A stretch of DNA of 64,000 nt. Source: Streptomyces griseiscabiei (GTDB lineage: Bacteria; Actinomycetota; Actinomycetes; Streptomycetales; Streptomycetaceae). Shown piece by piece: positions 17,830-26,616 of the stretch (position 1 is the stretch's first letter; every line of letters starts with the position of its first letter). The notes beneath the pieces are model-generated. The model did not search any database. It was not told the origin of the DNA and worked only from the letters and a program-made list of their open reading frames with translations. Location of the stretch: assembly GCF_020010925.1 (NCBI RefSeq), contig NZ_JAGJBZ010000002.1, positions 2,976,001 to 3,040,000 on the forward strand, written 5' to 3'. The position numbers and the translations under genes were made by a program.

Positions 17830-19364
17830 CGGCGTCGATCGGGACCCGGGTCCCCGCGCCCGCGACCGGGCCGGCACCGGTGCCGGTCCACGGCGGCCGA
17901 CGGGCGGTCCTCGCACTGGCCCGGGTGGAGGCGCGGCGCCTGCTGCTGCACCCCCTCGTCGTGCTCGCCCTGGTGGCCTATCCGGCGCTGCTGCTCTGGC
18001 CGAGCGGCGAGACCGAGGACGCCTATCCGGTCCTCCAGGACATCGACCGCGAGACCCAGCTGGGCCAACTGCTGCTCGGGCTCGCGGTGATGGTCGCGGT
18101 GAACCTGGCGGTGCTGCGCTCGCACCGGCGGGGCACGGACGCGACGTTCGCGGTGCTGGCCCTGGAGCCTTGGCGGCGCACGGTCGCCCATCTGCTGTCG
18201 GTGCTGCCGACGGTACTGGTCGGAGCGCTCATCGTGGCCGGACAGTTCACGGCGGCGGCGCTGAAGCCCGGGGCGGTGGGCCACGGTTCGGTGTCCGAGC
18301 TGGCGACCGGGCCGCTGCTGATCCTGCTGCCCGCGGCCGTGGGCGTACTGCTCGGCAGGGTTCTCAGAACGGCGTTCGCGGCGCCGCTGGCGGTGATCGC
18401 CTTCCTGGCGCTCACCATGGTCTTCGTCGCCGACTCGGAGAGCCCGGCCTGGCTGCGCGGGACGGCCCCCGTGCTGTTCGACGAGGGCTCCCGGCCGCTC
18501 CCGTCCGAGCTGTTGGGGCGGCCCGCGGCCTGGCACGCGCTGTATCTGCTGGCGCTCGCGGCGCTGGTGGCGGCGGGGGCGGTCCTGCTGAGCGGCGGCC
18601 GGACCCGTGCCGTACGGGCCACCGTCCCGGCCGCGCTCGGAGTGGTCGTGGCTACCGTGGTCCTCCAGGGCATGGCGCCGTCGGACGCGGTGCGCGAGGC
18701 ACGCGAGGTGGCGACCCGTGACCCGGCGAGAACGCAGGACTGCCAGCGGCGCGGGGCGACGACGTACTGCGCCTTCCCCGAGTTCACGCCCTGGATCGGC
18801 GAGTGGGCCCGGGTGACGGACCGCGTCCGGTCGCTGGCCGGCGGCACCGGGACGACGCGGGCCCTGACCGTACGGCAGCAGGTCGCCGCGCTCGACGGGC
18901 CGTCGGCCACCGCGGAGATCCCGCCCGCCGCGCCCGGCGAGGTGACCGCGACGACGGCGTGGGGCGGCGAACGCGAACTGGAGTTCGCCGCGAGTGTGGC
19001 CCGGGGACTGGTCGTGGGACACGAGCGGTACGAGGGCGCGCACTGTGACGCGCGGGGCGTCCTGCTGGTGTGGCTGGCGGTCCGCGGCACCCGGGACGGC
19101 GAGGCCATGTTCGAGAAGGCCGGGGAGGGCTTCAACAGCCCCGGTGTGATTCAGGCCCCGGCGGGCGCGGTCGCCCTGCGGGGACGTGAACTCGCCGTGG
19201 TGCACGAGCTGTTGGCCGCGCCGCAGGCGGAGGTGGGGCGCCGGGTGAAGGCGTCCTGGGCGGAGCTGTCCGCCGCCGGTACGTCCACCGACCGCGCGGC
19301 GGCCCTGCTGGGCGTCACCGCCCCGGCCGAGACCGCCGACGACCGGGAGTACCTGTGCGCGTGA
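17826..19364 (+). CDS. ABC transporter permease-like membrane protein
   Basis: A 512-residue protein. The first half has about six membrane helices, starting with an ALARVEARRLLLHPLV segment typical of ABC-2 type permeases. The second half (about 290-512) is extracytoplasmic or cytoplasmic and soluble, with cysteines in QDCQRRGATTYCAF that could pair. The ATG overlaps the ATPase stop. It is probably the membrane partner of the ATPase. I cannot assign a substrate, and the large soluble domain has no family I recognise. Confidence 0.75.
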   Translation: MTASIGTRVPAPATGPAPVPVHGGRRAVLALARVEARRLLLHPLVVLALVAYPALLLWPSGETEDAYPVLQDIDRETQLGQLLLGLAVMVAVNLAVLRSHRRGTDATFAVLALEPWRRTVAHLLSVLPTVLVGALIVAGQFTAAALKPGAVGHGSVSELATGPLLILLPAAVGVLLGRVLRTAFAAPLAVIAFLALTMVFVADSESPAWLRGTAPVLFDEGSRPLPSELLGRPAAWHALYLLALAALVAAGAVLLSGGRTRAVRATVPAALGVVVATVVLQGMAPSDAVREAREVATRDPARTQDCQRRGATTYCAFPEFTPWIGEWARVTDRVRSLAGGTGTTRALTVRQQVAALDGPSATAEIPPAAPGEVTATTAWGGERELEFAASVARGLVVGHERYEGAHCDARGVLLVWLAVRGTRDGEAMFEKAGEGFNSPGVIQAPAGAVALRGRELAVVHELLAAPQAEVGRRVKASWAELSAAGTSTDRAAALLGVTAPAETADDREYLCA

Positions 19365-20071
19365 GACGACGGCTCCTGGTGACGGCGGCCCTGGTGCGGC
19401 CCACGGCGCGGTCGCTGCCGTGGATCCCGTTCGCCGCCGGCTGGGCCCTGGGACTCGCCGTCGCCGCCGTACCGGCGCTGTTCTCGACGGACCTCCCGGC
19501 GGAGGTGCTCGTGAACCTGCTGCGGGTGGCCGCGCTGTGCGGGGCGGTTGGCACGGCGTTCGTCCTCGACGATCCGGCCCGGCACACCACCGGCGTCCCT
19601 CCCGTGCCGCGCCCGCTGCGGCAGGCGCTGCGGGTGGCCGTCGTCCTGCCGGTGTGCGCGGTGTGGTGGGCGGCGGTGCTGGCCCTCGTACGGGCGGGCG
19701 CCGCACCCGAGGAGTGGGCCGCGCTCCCGCCGGGCGCGCTGACGGTGGAGGCCGGCGTGTTCACCGCGTCGGCGCTCGCCCTGGCCGCCGCGACCGTGCG
19801 GTTCAGCGCGACCCTGATGCCGGGCCCGGCGGTGGCGGGTGCGGTACTGGCCCTGCCGATCACGGCCGGGGTGCTCCTCCCGCCCCACCTCACCCTGTTC
19901 GTGCCGCCGGGCGACCCGCGCTGGGACGACGCCCATGTGCTGTGGGCCGTCTGCCTCGTCGCCGCCCTCACCGGCTGGCTGCTGTGCGGCCCGGAGCCTC
20001 GCCGCCGCCTCGCGGGCAGGCGGCCGGGACGCCGGGGCACGCTCACTGGAAAGCCGGCACGACTTCCTTGA
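19361..20071 (+). CDS. Membrane protein, last gene of the ECF-sigma operon
   Basis: A 236-residue protein with about six hydrophobic segments and no recognised motif. I choose the GTG that overlaps the permease stop (GTGA); another GTG two codons earlier is possible. Its position suggests a second membrane subunit of the ABC transporter. The last 29 bp overlap the 3' end of the convergent luciferase-like gene, so the two transcripts are antisense at their ends. Confidence 0.65.
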   Translation: MRRRLLVTAALVRPTARSLPWIPFAAGWALGLAVAAVPALFSTDLPAEVLVNLLRVAALCGAVGTAFVLDDPARHTTGVPPVPRPLRQALRVAVVLPVCAVWWAAVLALVRAGAAPEEWAALPPGALTVEAGVFTASALALAAATVRFSATLMPGPAVAGAVLALPITAGVLLPPHLTLFVPPGDPRWDDAHVLWAVCLVAALTGWLLCGPEPRRRLAGRRPGRRGTLTGKPARLP

Positions 20072-21086
20072 TGAACAGCTCCAGCGACTTGCGCTTCTCC
20101 TCGTGCGGCAGGCTGTTGTCGATCCAGAAGCTGTACTCGTCGACACCGAGCTCCTGGTAGAAGCGCAGGCGTTCGACGACCTCGGCCGGGGTGCCGATCA
20201 TCGCGGTGCGGTGCAGGGCCTCCGGCGCGAACTCCGGGCGGCCCTCGAACTTCGACTCCGGGCTGGGCGGCAGGAAGCCGTTGACGGGGGTGGCCTTGTT
20301 GCCGAACCAGGCGTCGAAGGTGCGGTAGAAGCGGTTGACGGCCTCGGCGGCCGGGCGCCAGCCCTCGGGGTCGTCGGGGGAGTGGACATGGGTGTGGCGC
20401 AGCACCATCAGCTCGGGGCGCGCCACCTCCGGGTGGTTCGCCACGGCGGTGTCGAACTTCCGCTTGAGGTCGACGACTTCCTCGTCGCCCTTCATCAGCG
20501 GGGTCACCATGACGTTGCAGCCCTCGGCCACCGCGAAGTCGTGGGAGGCGGGGTCGCGCGCGGCGATCCACATGGGCGGGGTGGGCCGCTGCACCGGCTT
20601 GGGCACACTGGTGGAGGTCGGGAACCGCCAGATCTCGCCGTCGTGGGCGTAGTCGCCCTGCCACAACGCCCGGACGGCCGGGACGAGTTCGCGCAGGTGC
20701 TTGCCGCCGTCCGCCGCCGGCAGCCCGTCCGCGAGCCGGTCGAACTCGAACTGGTAGGCACCCCGGGCGAGTCCGACCTCCATCCGGCCGTCGCTGATGA
20801 CATCGAGCAGCGCGCACTCACCGGCGACCCGCAGCGGATGCCAGAACGGGGCGATGATCGTCCCCGCGCCCAGCCGGATGACCGAGGTCTTCGCGGCCAG
20901 ATGCGCCAGCAGCGGCATCGGGCTCGGGGAGATCGTGTACTCCATCGAGTGGTGCTCGCCGATCCACACCGTGCCGAAACCGCCGGCCTCGGCCATCAGC
21001 GTCAGCTCGGTGAGGTTCTCGAAGAGCTGCCGGTGGCTGACCTCCTCGTCCCAGCGCTCCATGTGCACGAACAACGAAAACCTCAT
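20043..21086 (-). CDS. LLM-class flavin-dependent monooxygenase
   Basis: A 347-residue protein of the bacterial-luciferase fold (WIGEHHSMEYTISPSP, IRLGAGTIIAPFWHPLRVAGE, ISDGRMEVGLARG). Such enzymes use reduced flavin from a separate reductase to insert oxygen. Here a flavin reductase lies in the facing operon, the pairing known for the two-component trigonelline and pyridine ring-cleaving systems. Its ATG overlaps the tautomerase stop upstream, and it is the last gene of a six-gene operon. Family assignment is firm; ring cleavage of an N-methylpyridine is inferred from neighbours. Confidence 0.85.
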   Translation of the reverse strand: MRFSLFVHMERWDEEVSHRQLFENLTELTLMAEAGGFGTVWIGEHHSMEYTISPSPMPLLAHLAAKTSVIRLGAGTIIAPFWHPLRVAGECALLDVISDGRMEVGLARGAYQFEFDRLADGLPAADGGKHLRELVPAVRALWQGDYAHDGEIWRFPTSTSVPKPVQRPTPPMWIAARDPASHDFAVAEGCNVMVTPLMKGDEEVVDLKRKFDTAVANHPEVARPELMVLRHTHVHSPDDPEGWRPAAEAVNRFYRTFDAWFGNKATPVNGFLPPSPESKFEGRPEFAPEALHRTAMIGTPAEVVERLRFYQELGVDEYSFWIDNSLPHEEKRKSLELFIKEVVPAFQ

Positions 21087-21304
21087 GACTGCTCCTCTGC
21101 TGCGGCGTGTGCGGCGGCGTCCATCTCCGTGAGGGTGAGGTCACCGGTGGCCCAGTGCGTGCGGGGGACCTCGTGGACGACGACACGGATGTACTCGGGC
21201 CGGGTGTTCACGGTGCGCAGGACCGCCTCGTGCACCTCGTGGATCAACTCCCGGATCTGTGCCGGGCTGCGGCCCTCGGCGAGGGTGACGGTGACCTGTG
21301 GCAT
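21083..21304 (-). CDS. 4-oxalocrotonate tautomerase family enzyme
   Basis: A 73-residue protein beginning M-P-Q-V-T-V; the proline exposed after Met removal is the catalytic base of this family. The length matches the 60 to 80 residues usual for 4-oxalocrotonate tautomerases. It sits between the aldehyde dehydrogenase (1-bp gap) and the monooxygenase (ATGA overlap), so it probably isomerises an unsaturated ring-cleavage product. A Z to E isomerisation between monooxygenase and hydrolase steps would fit but is inference. Confidence 0.85.
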   Translation of the reverse strand: MPQVTVTLAEGRSPAQIRELIHEVHEAVLRTVNTRPEYIRVVVHEVPRTHWATGDLTLTEMDAAAHAAAEEQS

Positions 21305-21305
21305 G

Positions 21306-22793
21306 TCAGCTCCGCATGGTGAACGGGTCGGCCACGGGCTCCTCGCTCGTGTTGATCCAGACGCTCTTGAGCCGGGTGTACTCCTTGACGGTCTCCGTGC
21401 CGTGCTCGACACCGACCCCGCTCGTCTTGAAACCCTGGCGCGGTGACATCGGCGACATGGCCCGGTAGGTGTTGACCCACACGGTCCCGGCCTCCAGGCG
21501 CGCCGCCATCCGGTGCGCCCGGGACAGGTTCGTCGTCCACACACCGGCCGCGAGCCCGTACTCGGTGTCGTTGGCCAGCCGGACGACCTCCTCCTCGGTG
21601 TCGAACGGCATCACCGCGAGGACCGGGCCGAAGATCTCCTCCCGTACGACGCGCATGCCGTTGTCGACGTCCACGAGCACGGTCGGCTCGTAGAACCAGC
21701 CCCCGAGGCCGCCGTCCGTGGCCCGGCCGCCGGTCAGCACCCGGGCGCCCTCGTCGCGGCCGAGGTCGACGTATCCGGCGACCTTGTCGCGCTGCCCCTC
21801 GAAGGCCAGCGGGCCCAGCTCGGTCTTCTCGTCCAGGGGGTCGCCGATGACGATGCTCCGGGCGCGCTCCGTGACGCGTTCGAGCAGCTCGTCGTAGACC
21901 GACCGGTGTGCGAAGACCCGGCTGCCGGCGATGCAGGTCTGTCCGGCGGCGGCGAAGATGCCCGCCACCACCCCCATCGCGGCGTTCGGGACGTTCGCGT
22001 CCTCGAAGACGATGTTGGGCGACTTGCCGCCGAGTTCGAGCGTGGAACCGATGAAGCGGCTCGCGGTGGCGGCGGCGATACGCGCCCCCGTCGCCGTGCT
22101 GCCGGTGAAGGAGATCTTCGCGAGGTCGCGGTGGTCCACCAGGGCCTGCCCGGCCTCGGCGCCGAACCCGGTGACGACGTTCACCGCGCCCGGCGGGAAG
22201 CCCGCTTCGAGCGCCAGCTCGGCGAGCCTCAGCACGGTCGCCGAGGTGTACTCCGAGGGCTTGATCACGACCGTGTTGCCGGCGCACAGCGCGGGCGCCA
22301 GCTTGCTGCTGGTCAGGGTCAGCGGGGAGTTCCAGGGGGTGATCGCGCCGACCACGCCCAGGGGTTCGCGGGCCGTGTAGTTGAGCACCCGCCGGTCGGA
22401 GGTGGGGATGAAGTCGCCGTGGATCTTGTCGGCGAGCCCGGCGTAGTAGTGGTAGTACTCGGGCAGGGTGGCCAGCTGCCCCCGCATCTCGCGCAGCAGC
22501 TTGCCGTTGTCCCGGGTCTCCATACGGGCCAGGTCCTCGGCGTTCTCCGCGATCAGATCGCCCAGCCGGCGCAGCAGATGCCCGCGCCGCGTCTGGCTGA
22601 GGTCGCGCCAGCGCGGGTCCTCGAACGCCTTGCGCGCGGCGGTCACGGCCCTGTCGATGTCGGTGGCGTCGCCGCGCGCGGCCCGGTAGAGGACCTCGCG
22701 GGTGGCGGGGTTGGCGCTCTCGAAGTACTCGCCCGACGCGGGCTCGACCGATGCCCCGCCGATGACGTGCCGCAGCGTGGTGAGGTCAGACAT
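21306..22793 (-). CDS. NAD(P)-dependent aldehyde dehydrogenase
   Basis: A 495-residue member of the aldehyde dehydrogenase superfamily. Visible are the cofactor loop ITPWNSPLTLTSSKLAPAL, FTGSTATG, the general base Glu in LELGGKSPN and the catalytic Cys in GQTCIAGSR. In the trigonelline pathway an enzyme of this type oxidises the cyclic hemiacetal formed by ring opening to the dicarboxylate; the neighbours make that a reasonable guess. It overlaps the hydrolase gene by 8 bp. Other semialdehydes are possible substrates. Confidence 0.85.
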   Translation of the reverse strand: MSDLTTLRHVIGGASVEPASGEYFESANPATREVLYRAARGDATDIDRAVTAARKAFEDPRWRDLSQTRRGHLLRRLGDLIAENAEDLARMETRDNGKLLREMRGQLATLPEYYHYYAGLADKIHGDFIPTSDRRVLNYTAREPLGVVGAITPWNSPLTLTSSKLAPALCAGNTVVIKPSEYTSATVLRLAELALEAGFPPGAVNVVTGFGAEAGQALVDHRDLAKISFTGSTATGARIAAATASRFIGSTLELGGKSPNIVFEDANVPNAAMGVVAGIFAAAGQTCIAGSRVFAHRSVYDELLERVTERARSIVIGDPLDEKTELGPLAFEGQRDKVAGYVDLGRDEGARVLTGGRATDGGLGGWFYEPTVLVDVDNGMRVVREEIFGPVLAVMPFDTEEEVVRLANDTEYGLAAGVWTTNLSRAHRMAARLEAGTVWVNTYRAMSPMSPRQGFKTSGVGVEHGTETVKEYTRLKSVWINTSEEPVADPFTMRS

Positions 22794-23517
22794 GGGCGCA
22801 CTCTCCGATGAAGGTGGTGAGGCGGTCGGCGAACGCCTCCGGGCGCTCGACGGGCAGCATGTGACGCGCTCCGGGGACGATCTCCGCCCGGCAGTCGGGA
22901 AGCGCCGCCGCGAGCCGGCGGGTCATCTCCGGCGTGGACCCGGGATCGCGCTCACCGGTCACCGCCAGCGCGGGTACGGCGATGGCGGGCAGATCCGGCG
23001 CGAGGTCGGCGTCGGCCGTGGCGAACACGCGGTAGCAGCTCAGGAAGGACCCGGTGTCGTTGGCGAGGAGGGTGGCCTCGGTACGGGCCACCTGGTCGGG
23101 CGCGACACCGGTGTCGTCGTACCACCGCTTCAGGGACGCGGCGGCGCTCGCCGGGAAGTCGGCCTCGGCGGCGCGCAGCCGGTCGAGCACGGACGCCCGC
23201 TCCTCCGCCGTACGCGCGCACACCGAGCTGACCGAGGTCAGCGTGGCCACCAGCTCCGGGCGGTGCAGGGCCAGGTGCTGGGCGACCAGGGCACCCAGGG
23301 AGAACCCGACCAGATGGGAGCCCGCCGGGATGTCGCCGGCCACCCCGGCGGCCAGTTCGGCGAGGGTCACCCCGTCGCGTACGGGCGGGCGGGCGCCGTG
23401 GCCCGGCAGATCGGGGGCGATCACGGTGAAACGGTCGGCCAGGAGCGCGGCGGTGGGCTCCCACATGGTGTGGTCGAGCCCGACACCGTGCAGCAGCACC
23501 ACGGGGGGCTTGCTCAT
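22786..23517 (-). CDS. Alpha/beta hydrolase (enol-lactonase or TgnD-like)
   Basis: A 243-residue alpha/beta hydrolase starting PPVVLLHGVGLDHTMW. The oxyanion region is LLHGVG, the nucleophile elbow is GFSLG, and the catalytic His lies in GARHMLP near the C-terminus. It resembles 3-oxoadipate enol-lactonases. In trigonelline degradation a hydrolase of this superfamily splits the opened, N-methylformamido product into methylamine, formate, CO2 and succinic semialdehyde. I infer a similar C-N cleaving role from its place between a ring-cleaving monooxygenase operon and a methylamine-assimilation operon. Confidence 0.8.
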   Translation of the reverse strand: MSKPPVVLLHGVGLDHTMWEPTAALLADRFTVIAPDLPGHGARPPVRDGVTLAELAAGVAGDIPAGSHLVGFSLGALVAQHLALHRPELVATLTSVSSVCARTAEERASVLDRLRAAEADFPASAAASLKRWYDDTGVAPDQVARTEATLLANDTGSFLSCYRVFATADADLAPDLPAIAVPALAVTGERDPGSTPEMTRRLAAALPDCRAEIVPGARHMLPVERPEAFADRLTTFIGECAHV

Positions 23518-23528
23518 GTATGCCTGGC

Positions 23529-24080
23529 CTACTGCTCGGTCGAGAGGGGGGCCAGACGCTGCTGGGGGCGCCCCTGGGCGGCGGCGGCCAGCGCGATGAC
23601 GATCTCGTGCGGATGGGGGGCGTCGGCGATCCGGACCTCGACGGTCTGGTGGTGCGAGCGGATCGTGGCATCGGTGATGTGCTTCAGCGGAATGTCGAAC
23701 AGCACCCCGGCGGGCCCGCGCTTCTCGACCGCCGGCAGCAGTGTGGTGGCGTTCGCGGCCTTGCGGAAGTGGTCGCCGAACTTCAGCGTGTGGATCAGCG
23801 CCGAGCCGTGCTCGATCTCGCCGTCCAGGCCGACGATCGCCGCCTTGCCGTACGCCTCGGCGGGCTCCTCCAGCGCGTCGAGCACCGCCGGGGCCAGCAG
23901 CGCGCCGAGGTCGGAGGCGTGCGCCTCGATCCCGGGGTGGAGGTCCTCCACGAAGCCCTGGCCGGCCCAGGGGTTGTCGATCACCGCCGCGACGACCGCG
24001 ATCCGGGCCGGGCGGGCGAGCGCGCGACCGCCCTCGGTGCGGATCTCCTCGACGACGGTCACGATCTTGCGGACGCTCAT
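23529..24080 (-). CDS. DUF1185 family protein, second of a tandem pair
   Basis: A 183-residue protein of the family labelled amino acid synthesis protein (DUF1185), whose reaction is not established. Family strings here are ARPARIAVVAAVIDNPWAGQGFVEDL, YGKAAIVGLDGEIEHGSALIHT and HQTVEVRIADAPHPHEIVIALA. Its ATG overlaps the stop of the upstream paralog (ATGA). Both copies keep the GEIEH-x-ALIHT segment, so they may form a heteromer. Linkage to an LLM monooxygenase and hydrolase suggests a step in breakdown of a nitrogen heterocycle. Confidence 0.75.
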   Translation of the reverse strand: MSVRKIVTVVEEIRTEGGRALARPARIAVVAAVIDNPWAGQGFVEDLHPGIEAHASDLGALLAPAVLDALEEPAEAYGKAAIVGLDGEIEHGSALIHTLKFGDHFRKAANATTLLPAVEKRGPAGVLFDIPLKHITDATIRSHHQTVEVRIADAPHPHEIVIALAAAAQGRPQQRLAPLSTEQ

Positions 24081-24703
24081 GAGGGAACAACCTCCAGGGT
24101 TTCGGTGGTGACGACGGGATCGGTCATGCGGTCCCCGATACGGGGGTGCGGACGGGGTCCCGTGGACGCCGCCGCCACGACGACGATCTCGTCGGAGCGC
24201 GGGGCGTCGGAGACCCGGGCACTGATGGTCTGGTAGTGGCTGCGGGTCGAGGCCCGGGTCTTGTGCCAGAGCGGGACGACCAGCGTCTCGCCGGCGTCGG
24301 CCCGGGTGTCGGCGAAGCAGATGATCGACTCGCCCTGGAGGAACTCGCGCACCAGGTTGCCGAAGTACGGGGTGTGGATGAGGGCCCCGGCGTGCTCGAT
24401 CTCGCCGGCCGCGCCGACGACGGCGGCCTTGCCGAACGCCTCGATCGCGTCCACGCCGCCCAGGGAGGAGACGAGCCGGTCGGTCAGCAGCCGGGCGAGC
24501 ACCGGGCCGACACGGGCCTGCTCCCCGGACAGATCGGCCGCGGGGCCGGTGCCCGCCCAGGGGTTCCGGACGACCGCGGCGACACTGGCGCGCCGCGCGG
24601 GCCGCGCGGGTCTCTCCCCGGCCTCCGTGAGGACGACGTCGCGGTAGACCACGAGCTTGCGGAGACCGATGCGCTCGTCGAGGTGATCCATGCGCTCTTG
24701 CAT
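24077..24703 (-). CDS. DUF1185 family protein, first gene of the ring-cleavage operon
   Basis: A 208-residue paralog of the next gene, with RNPWAGTGPAADLS, FGKAAVVGAAGEIEHAGALIHT and SDAPRSDEIVVVAAAS. The -10 hexamer of its promoter (TATCGT) ends only eight bases before the ATG, so the mRNA is probably leaderless or nearly so; a second ATG four codons in (MDHLDER) is an alternative start. Function unknown. It leads the operon DUF1185, DUF1185, hydrolase, aldehyde dehydrogenase, tautomerase, monooxygenase. Confidence 0.72.
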   Translation of the reverse strand: MQERMDHLDERIGLRKLVVYRDVVLTEAGERPARPARRASVAAVVRNPWAGTGPAADLSGEQARVGPVLARLLTDRLVSSLGGVDAIEAFGKAAVVGAAGEIEHAGALIHTPYFGNLVREFLQGESIICFADTRADAGETLVVPLWHKTRASTRSHYQTISARVSDAPRSDEIVVVAAASTGPRPHPRIGDRMTDPVVTTETLEVVPS

Positions 24704-24740
24704 GCCACAGGACGATAGGTGTCGTCTGTTGGTCGGTCAA
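24698..24740 (-). promoter_or_regulatory. Promoter and GntR-type box of the ring-cleavage operon
   Basis: On the minus strand TTGACC (24740-24735) and TATCGT (24717-24712) are spaced by 17 bp. TTGCATGCCA at 24698-24707 covers the predicted transcription start and the ATG. Nearly the same 10-mer occurs at the promoters of the BCCT operon and the GlnT operon. A GntR/FCD regulator is encoded between them, so this is a likely shared operator. Confidence 0.6.
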
Positions 24741-24862
24741 GAGGGCGGACGGAACGGCGCTCCGGACGCTCACCTTCCTCTCCGGAAGCGCTCGTTGCAG
24801 GCTCTTAACCTGCGGTGATCAGCGATCTTTCGTGTCGGTGCAGGATTCCGCGTACCGAACCC

Positions 24863-24906
24863 TTGACGCTCCATCGGTGGCGTGCCTTACTGCTGCTTGT
24901 ATGCCA
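24863..24906 (+). promoter_or_regulatory. Promoter and GntR-type box of the BCCT operon
   Basis: TTGACG (24863-24868) is followed after 17 bp by CTTACT. TTGTATGCCA lies at 24897-24906, just beyond the -10 where a repressor would block initiation. The operon it serves ends with the GntR gene, which would make the regulator autoregulated. Confidence 0.55.
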
Positions 24907-24945
24907 GACCAGGTGGCCATCGGGCCCCCGGACCCAAGGAGTTCC

Positions 24946-26616
24946 ATGTCCAGTCACCTTGGAGCGGGCGCGGACACAACGCCCGTGTCGACATCGGGGA
25001 GCGAGGGGAAGAGCGCCGCGAAAGGCGTCGCGCAGGGCGCCGGGGAAGGAAGCGGAGCCGGCCCCGACGGCGGCAGACTCGGTTCCGTCTTCTGGACCTC
25101 GCTCGGGATCTCCGCGATATTCGTGGCCTGGGCGGTGCTCTTCACCGACAACCTGAACAAGGTCACCAACACCTCGCTGAACTGGGTGACGTCCACCTTC
25201 GGCTGGTCCTACCTGGTGATCACGCTCGCCATCCTGATCTTCCTGGTGTTCCTGGCCTTCAGCCCCGCCGGCGACATCCGCCTGGGCAAGGACGAGGACC
25301 GCCCCGAGTTCTCCACCCCGACCTGGTTCGCCATGATCCTCAGCGCGGTCATGGGCATCGGCCTCGTCTCCTACGGTGTCGCCGAACCGATCTCCCATCT
25401 GGCGACGCCCCCGCACGGCCTCGCCGAACCGAACACACCGGCAGCGGCGGTACGCGCCCTGCAGTACTCCTACTTCGACTGGGGTCTGCAGGCCTGGGCG
25501 ATCTTCGCCGTCTTCGGTCTGGCCATCGCGTACTCGACCCACCGCAAGGGCCGGCGCACCCTGGTCAGCCAGCTGTTCGAGCCGCTGCTCGGCGACCGGG
25601 TCAACGGGCCGATCGGCAAGGCCATCGACGTACTCGCCGTGTTCGCCACGCTGTTCGGCACCACGACGTCGCTGGGCCTCGGCGCCCTCCAGGTCAACAA
25701 CGGTCTCGGCCGGCTGTGGGGGATGCCCGTCAACAACGTGAGCCAGGTGCTCATCATCGCGGTCGTCACCGCGGTCTTCACGCTGTCGGCGGTGACCGGG
25801 GTCAGCAAGGGCATCAAGTTCCTGAGCCAGGGCAGCACCGTGCTGGCGATCGCGCTGTTCGTCTTCATGCTGGTCGTCGGCCCGGCCGTGTTCATCGCCA
25901 ACCTGTACATCGAGTCCGTGGGCCAGTGGGCCACCGACTTCTTCCGGATGAGCCTGCAGGGCACCGCCTTCGGCGGGCTCGAATGGATGCAGTGGTGGAC
26001 CTACTTCATGATGGCGTGGTGGGTCTCCTGGGGCGCCTTCGTCGGTGTCTTCCTGGCCCGGATCTCGCGGGGCCGCACCATCCGCGGCTTCGTCATGGGT
26101 GTCCTCGTCGTCCCCAGCGTGGTGTTCTTCACCTGGTTCACCGTCTTCGGCGGCACCGCCATCCACGTCGACATGTTCGAGAAGGGCGACATCGCCAAAC
26201 AGACCGCCGCCGACATCAACAGCGCGTTCTTCGCGACCCTCGACCACTTCCCGCTCGCCGGTCTCACCTCGGCGATCGCCGTCCTGCTGGTCGTGATGTT
26301 CTTCGTCTCCGGCGCGGACGCCAACACCTATGTGCTGTCGATGATGACCTCCGACGGCTCGCTCACCCCGCGCCGCCCGGTGCTCATCCTCTGGGGCGTC
26401 CTCACCGGCGTCACCGCCGTCGTCCTCATGCTCGCCGGCGGACTCAACGCCCTGCAGAACACCGTCATCGTGACGTCCCTGCCGTTCCTCGTGATCATCG
26501 CCGGACTGGCGGTGTCCTTCTGGAAGGAACTGCGCTCGGACCGACACGCGTCACGTGCCGCCCTCGCCGCGGACGTCGACGCGGAGACCAAGGAGAAGGC
26601 CGATGCCGCACTCTGA
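24946..26616 (+). CDS. BCCT-family quaternary amine transporter
   Basis: A 556-residue transporter with twelve predicted helices after a Gly and Ser-rich leader of about 45 residues. The TM8 signature MAWWVSWGAFVGVFLARISRGRTIRGF carries the conserved tryptophans of the cation-binding box. In the TM3 region the sequence is SAVMGIGLVSYGVAEP, that is V-M-G where betaine carriers have G-M-G, unlike the second BCCT gene in this window. The ATG has AAGGA six bases upstream. It heads the operon with the flavin reductase and GntR gene, so its substrate is probably the compound degraded here, possibly trigonelline or another betaine. Confidence 0.88.
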   Translation: MSSHLGAGADTTPVSTSGSEGKSAAKGVAQGAGEGSGAGPDGGRLGSVFWTSLGISAIFVAWAVLFTDNLNKVTNTSLNWVTSTFGWSYLVITLAILIFLVFLAFSPAGDIRLGKDEDRPEFSTPTWFAMILSAVMGIGLVSYGVAEPISHLATPPHGLAEPNTPAAAVRALQYSYFDWGLQAWAIFAVFGLAIAYSTHRKGRRTLVSQLFEPLLGDRVNGPIGKAIDVLAVFATLFGTTTSLGLGALQVNNGLGRLWGMPVNNVSQVLIIAVVTAVFTLSAVTGVSKGIKFLSQGSTVLAIALFVFMLVVGPAVFIANLYIESVGQWATDFFRMSLQGTAFGGLEWMQWWTYFMMAWWVSWGAFVGVFLARISRGRTIRGFVMGVLVVPSVVFFTWFTVFGGTAIHVDMFEKGDIAKQTAADINSAFFATLDHFPLAGLTSAIAVLLVVMFFVSGADANTYVLSMMTSDGSLTPRRPVLILWGVLTGVTAVVLMLAGGLNALQNTVIVTSLPFLVIIAGLAVSFWKELRSDRHASRAALAADVDAETKEKADAAL

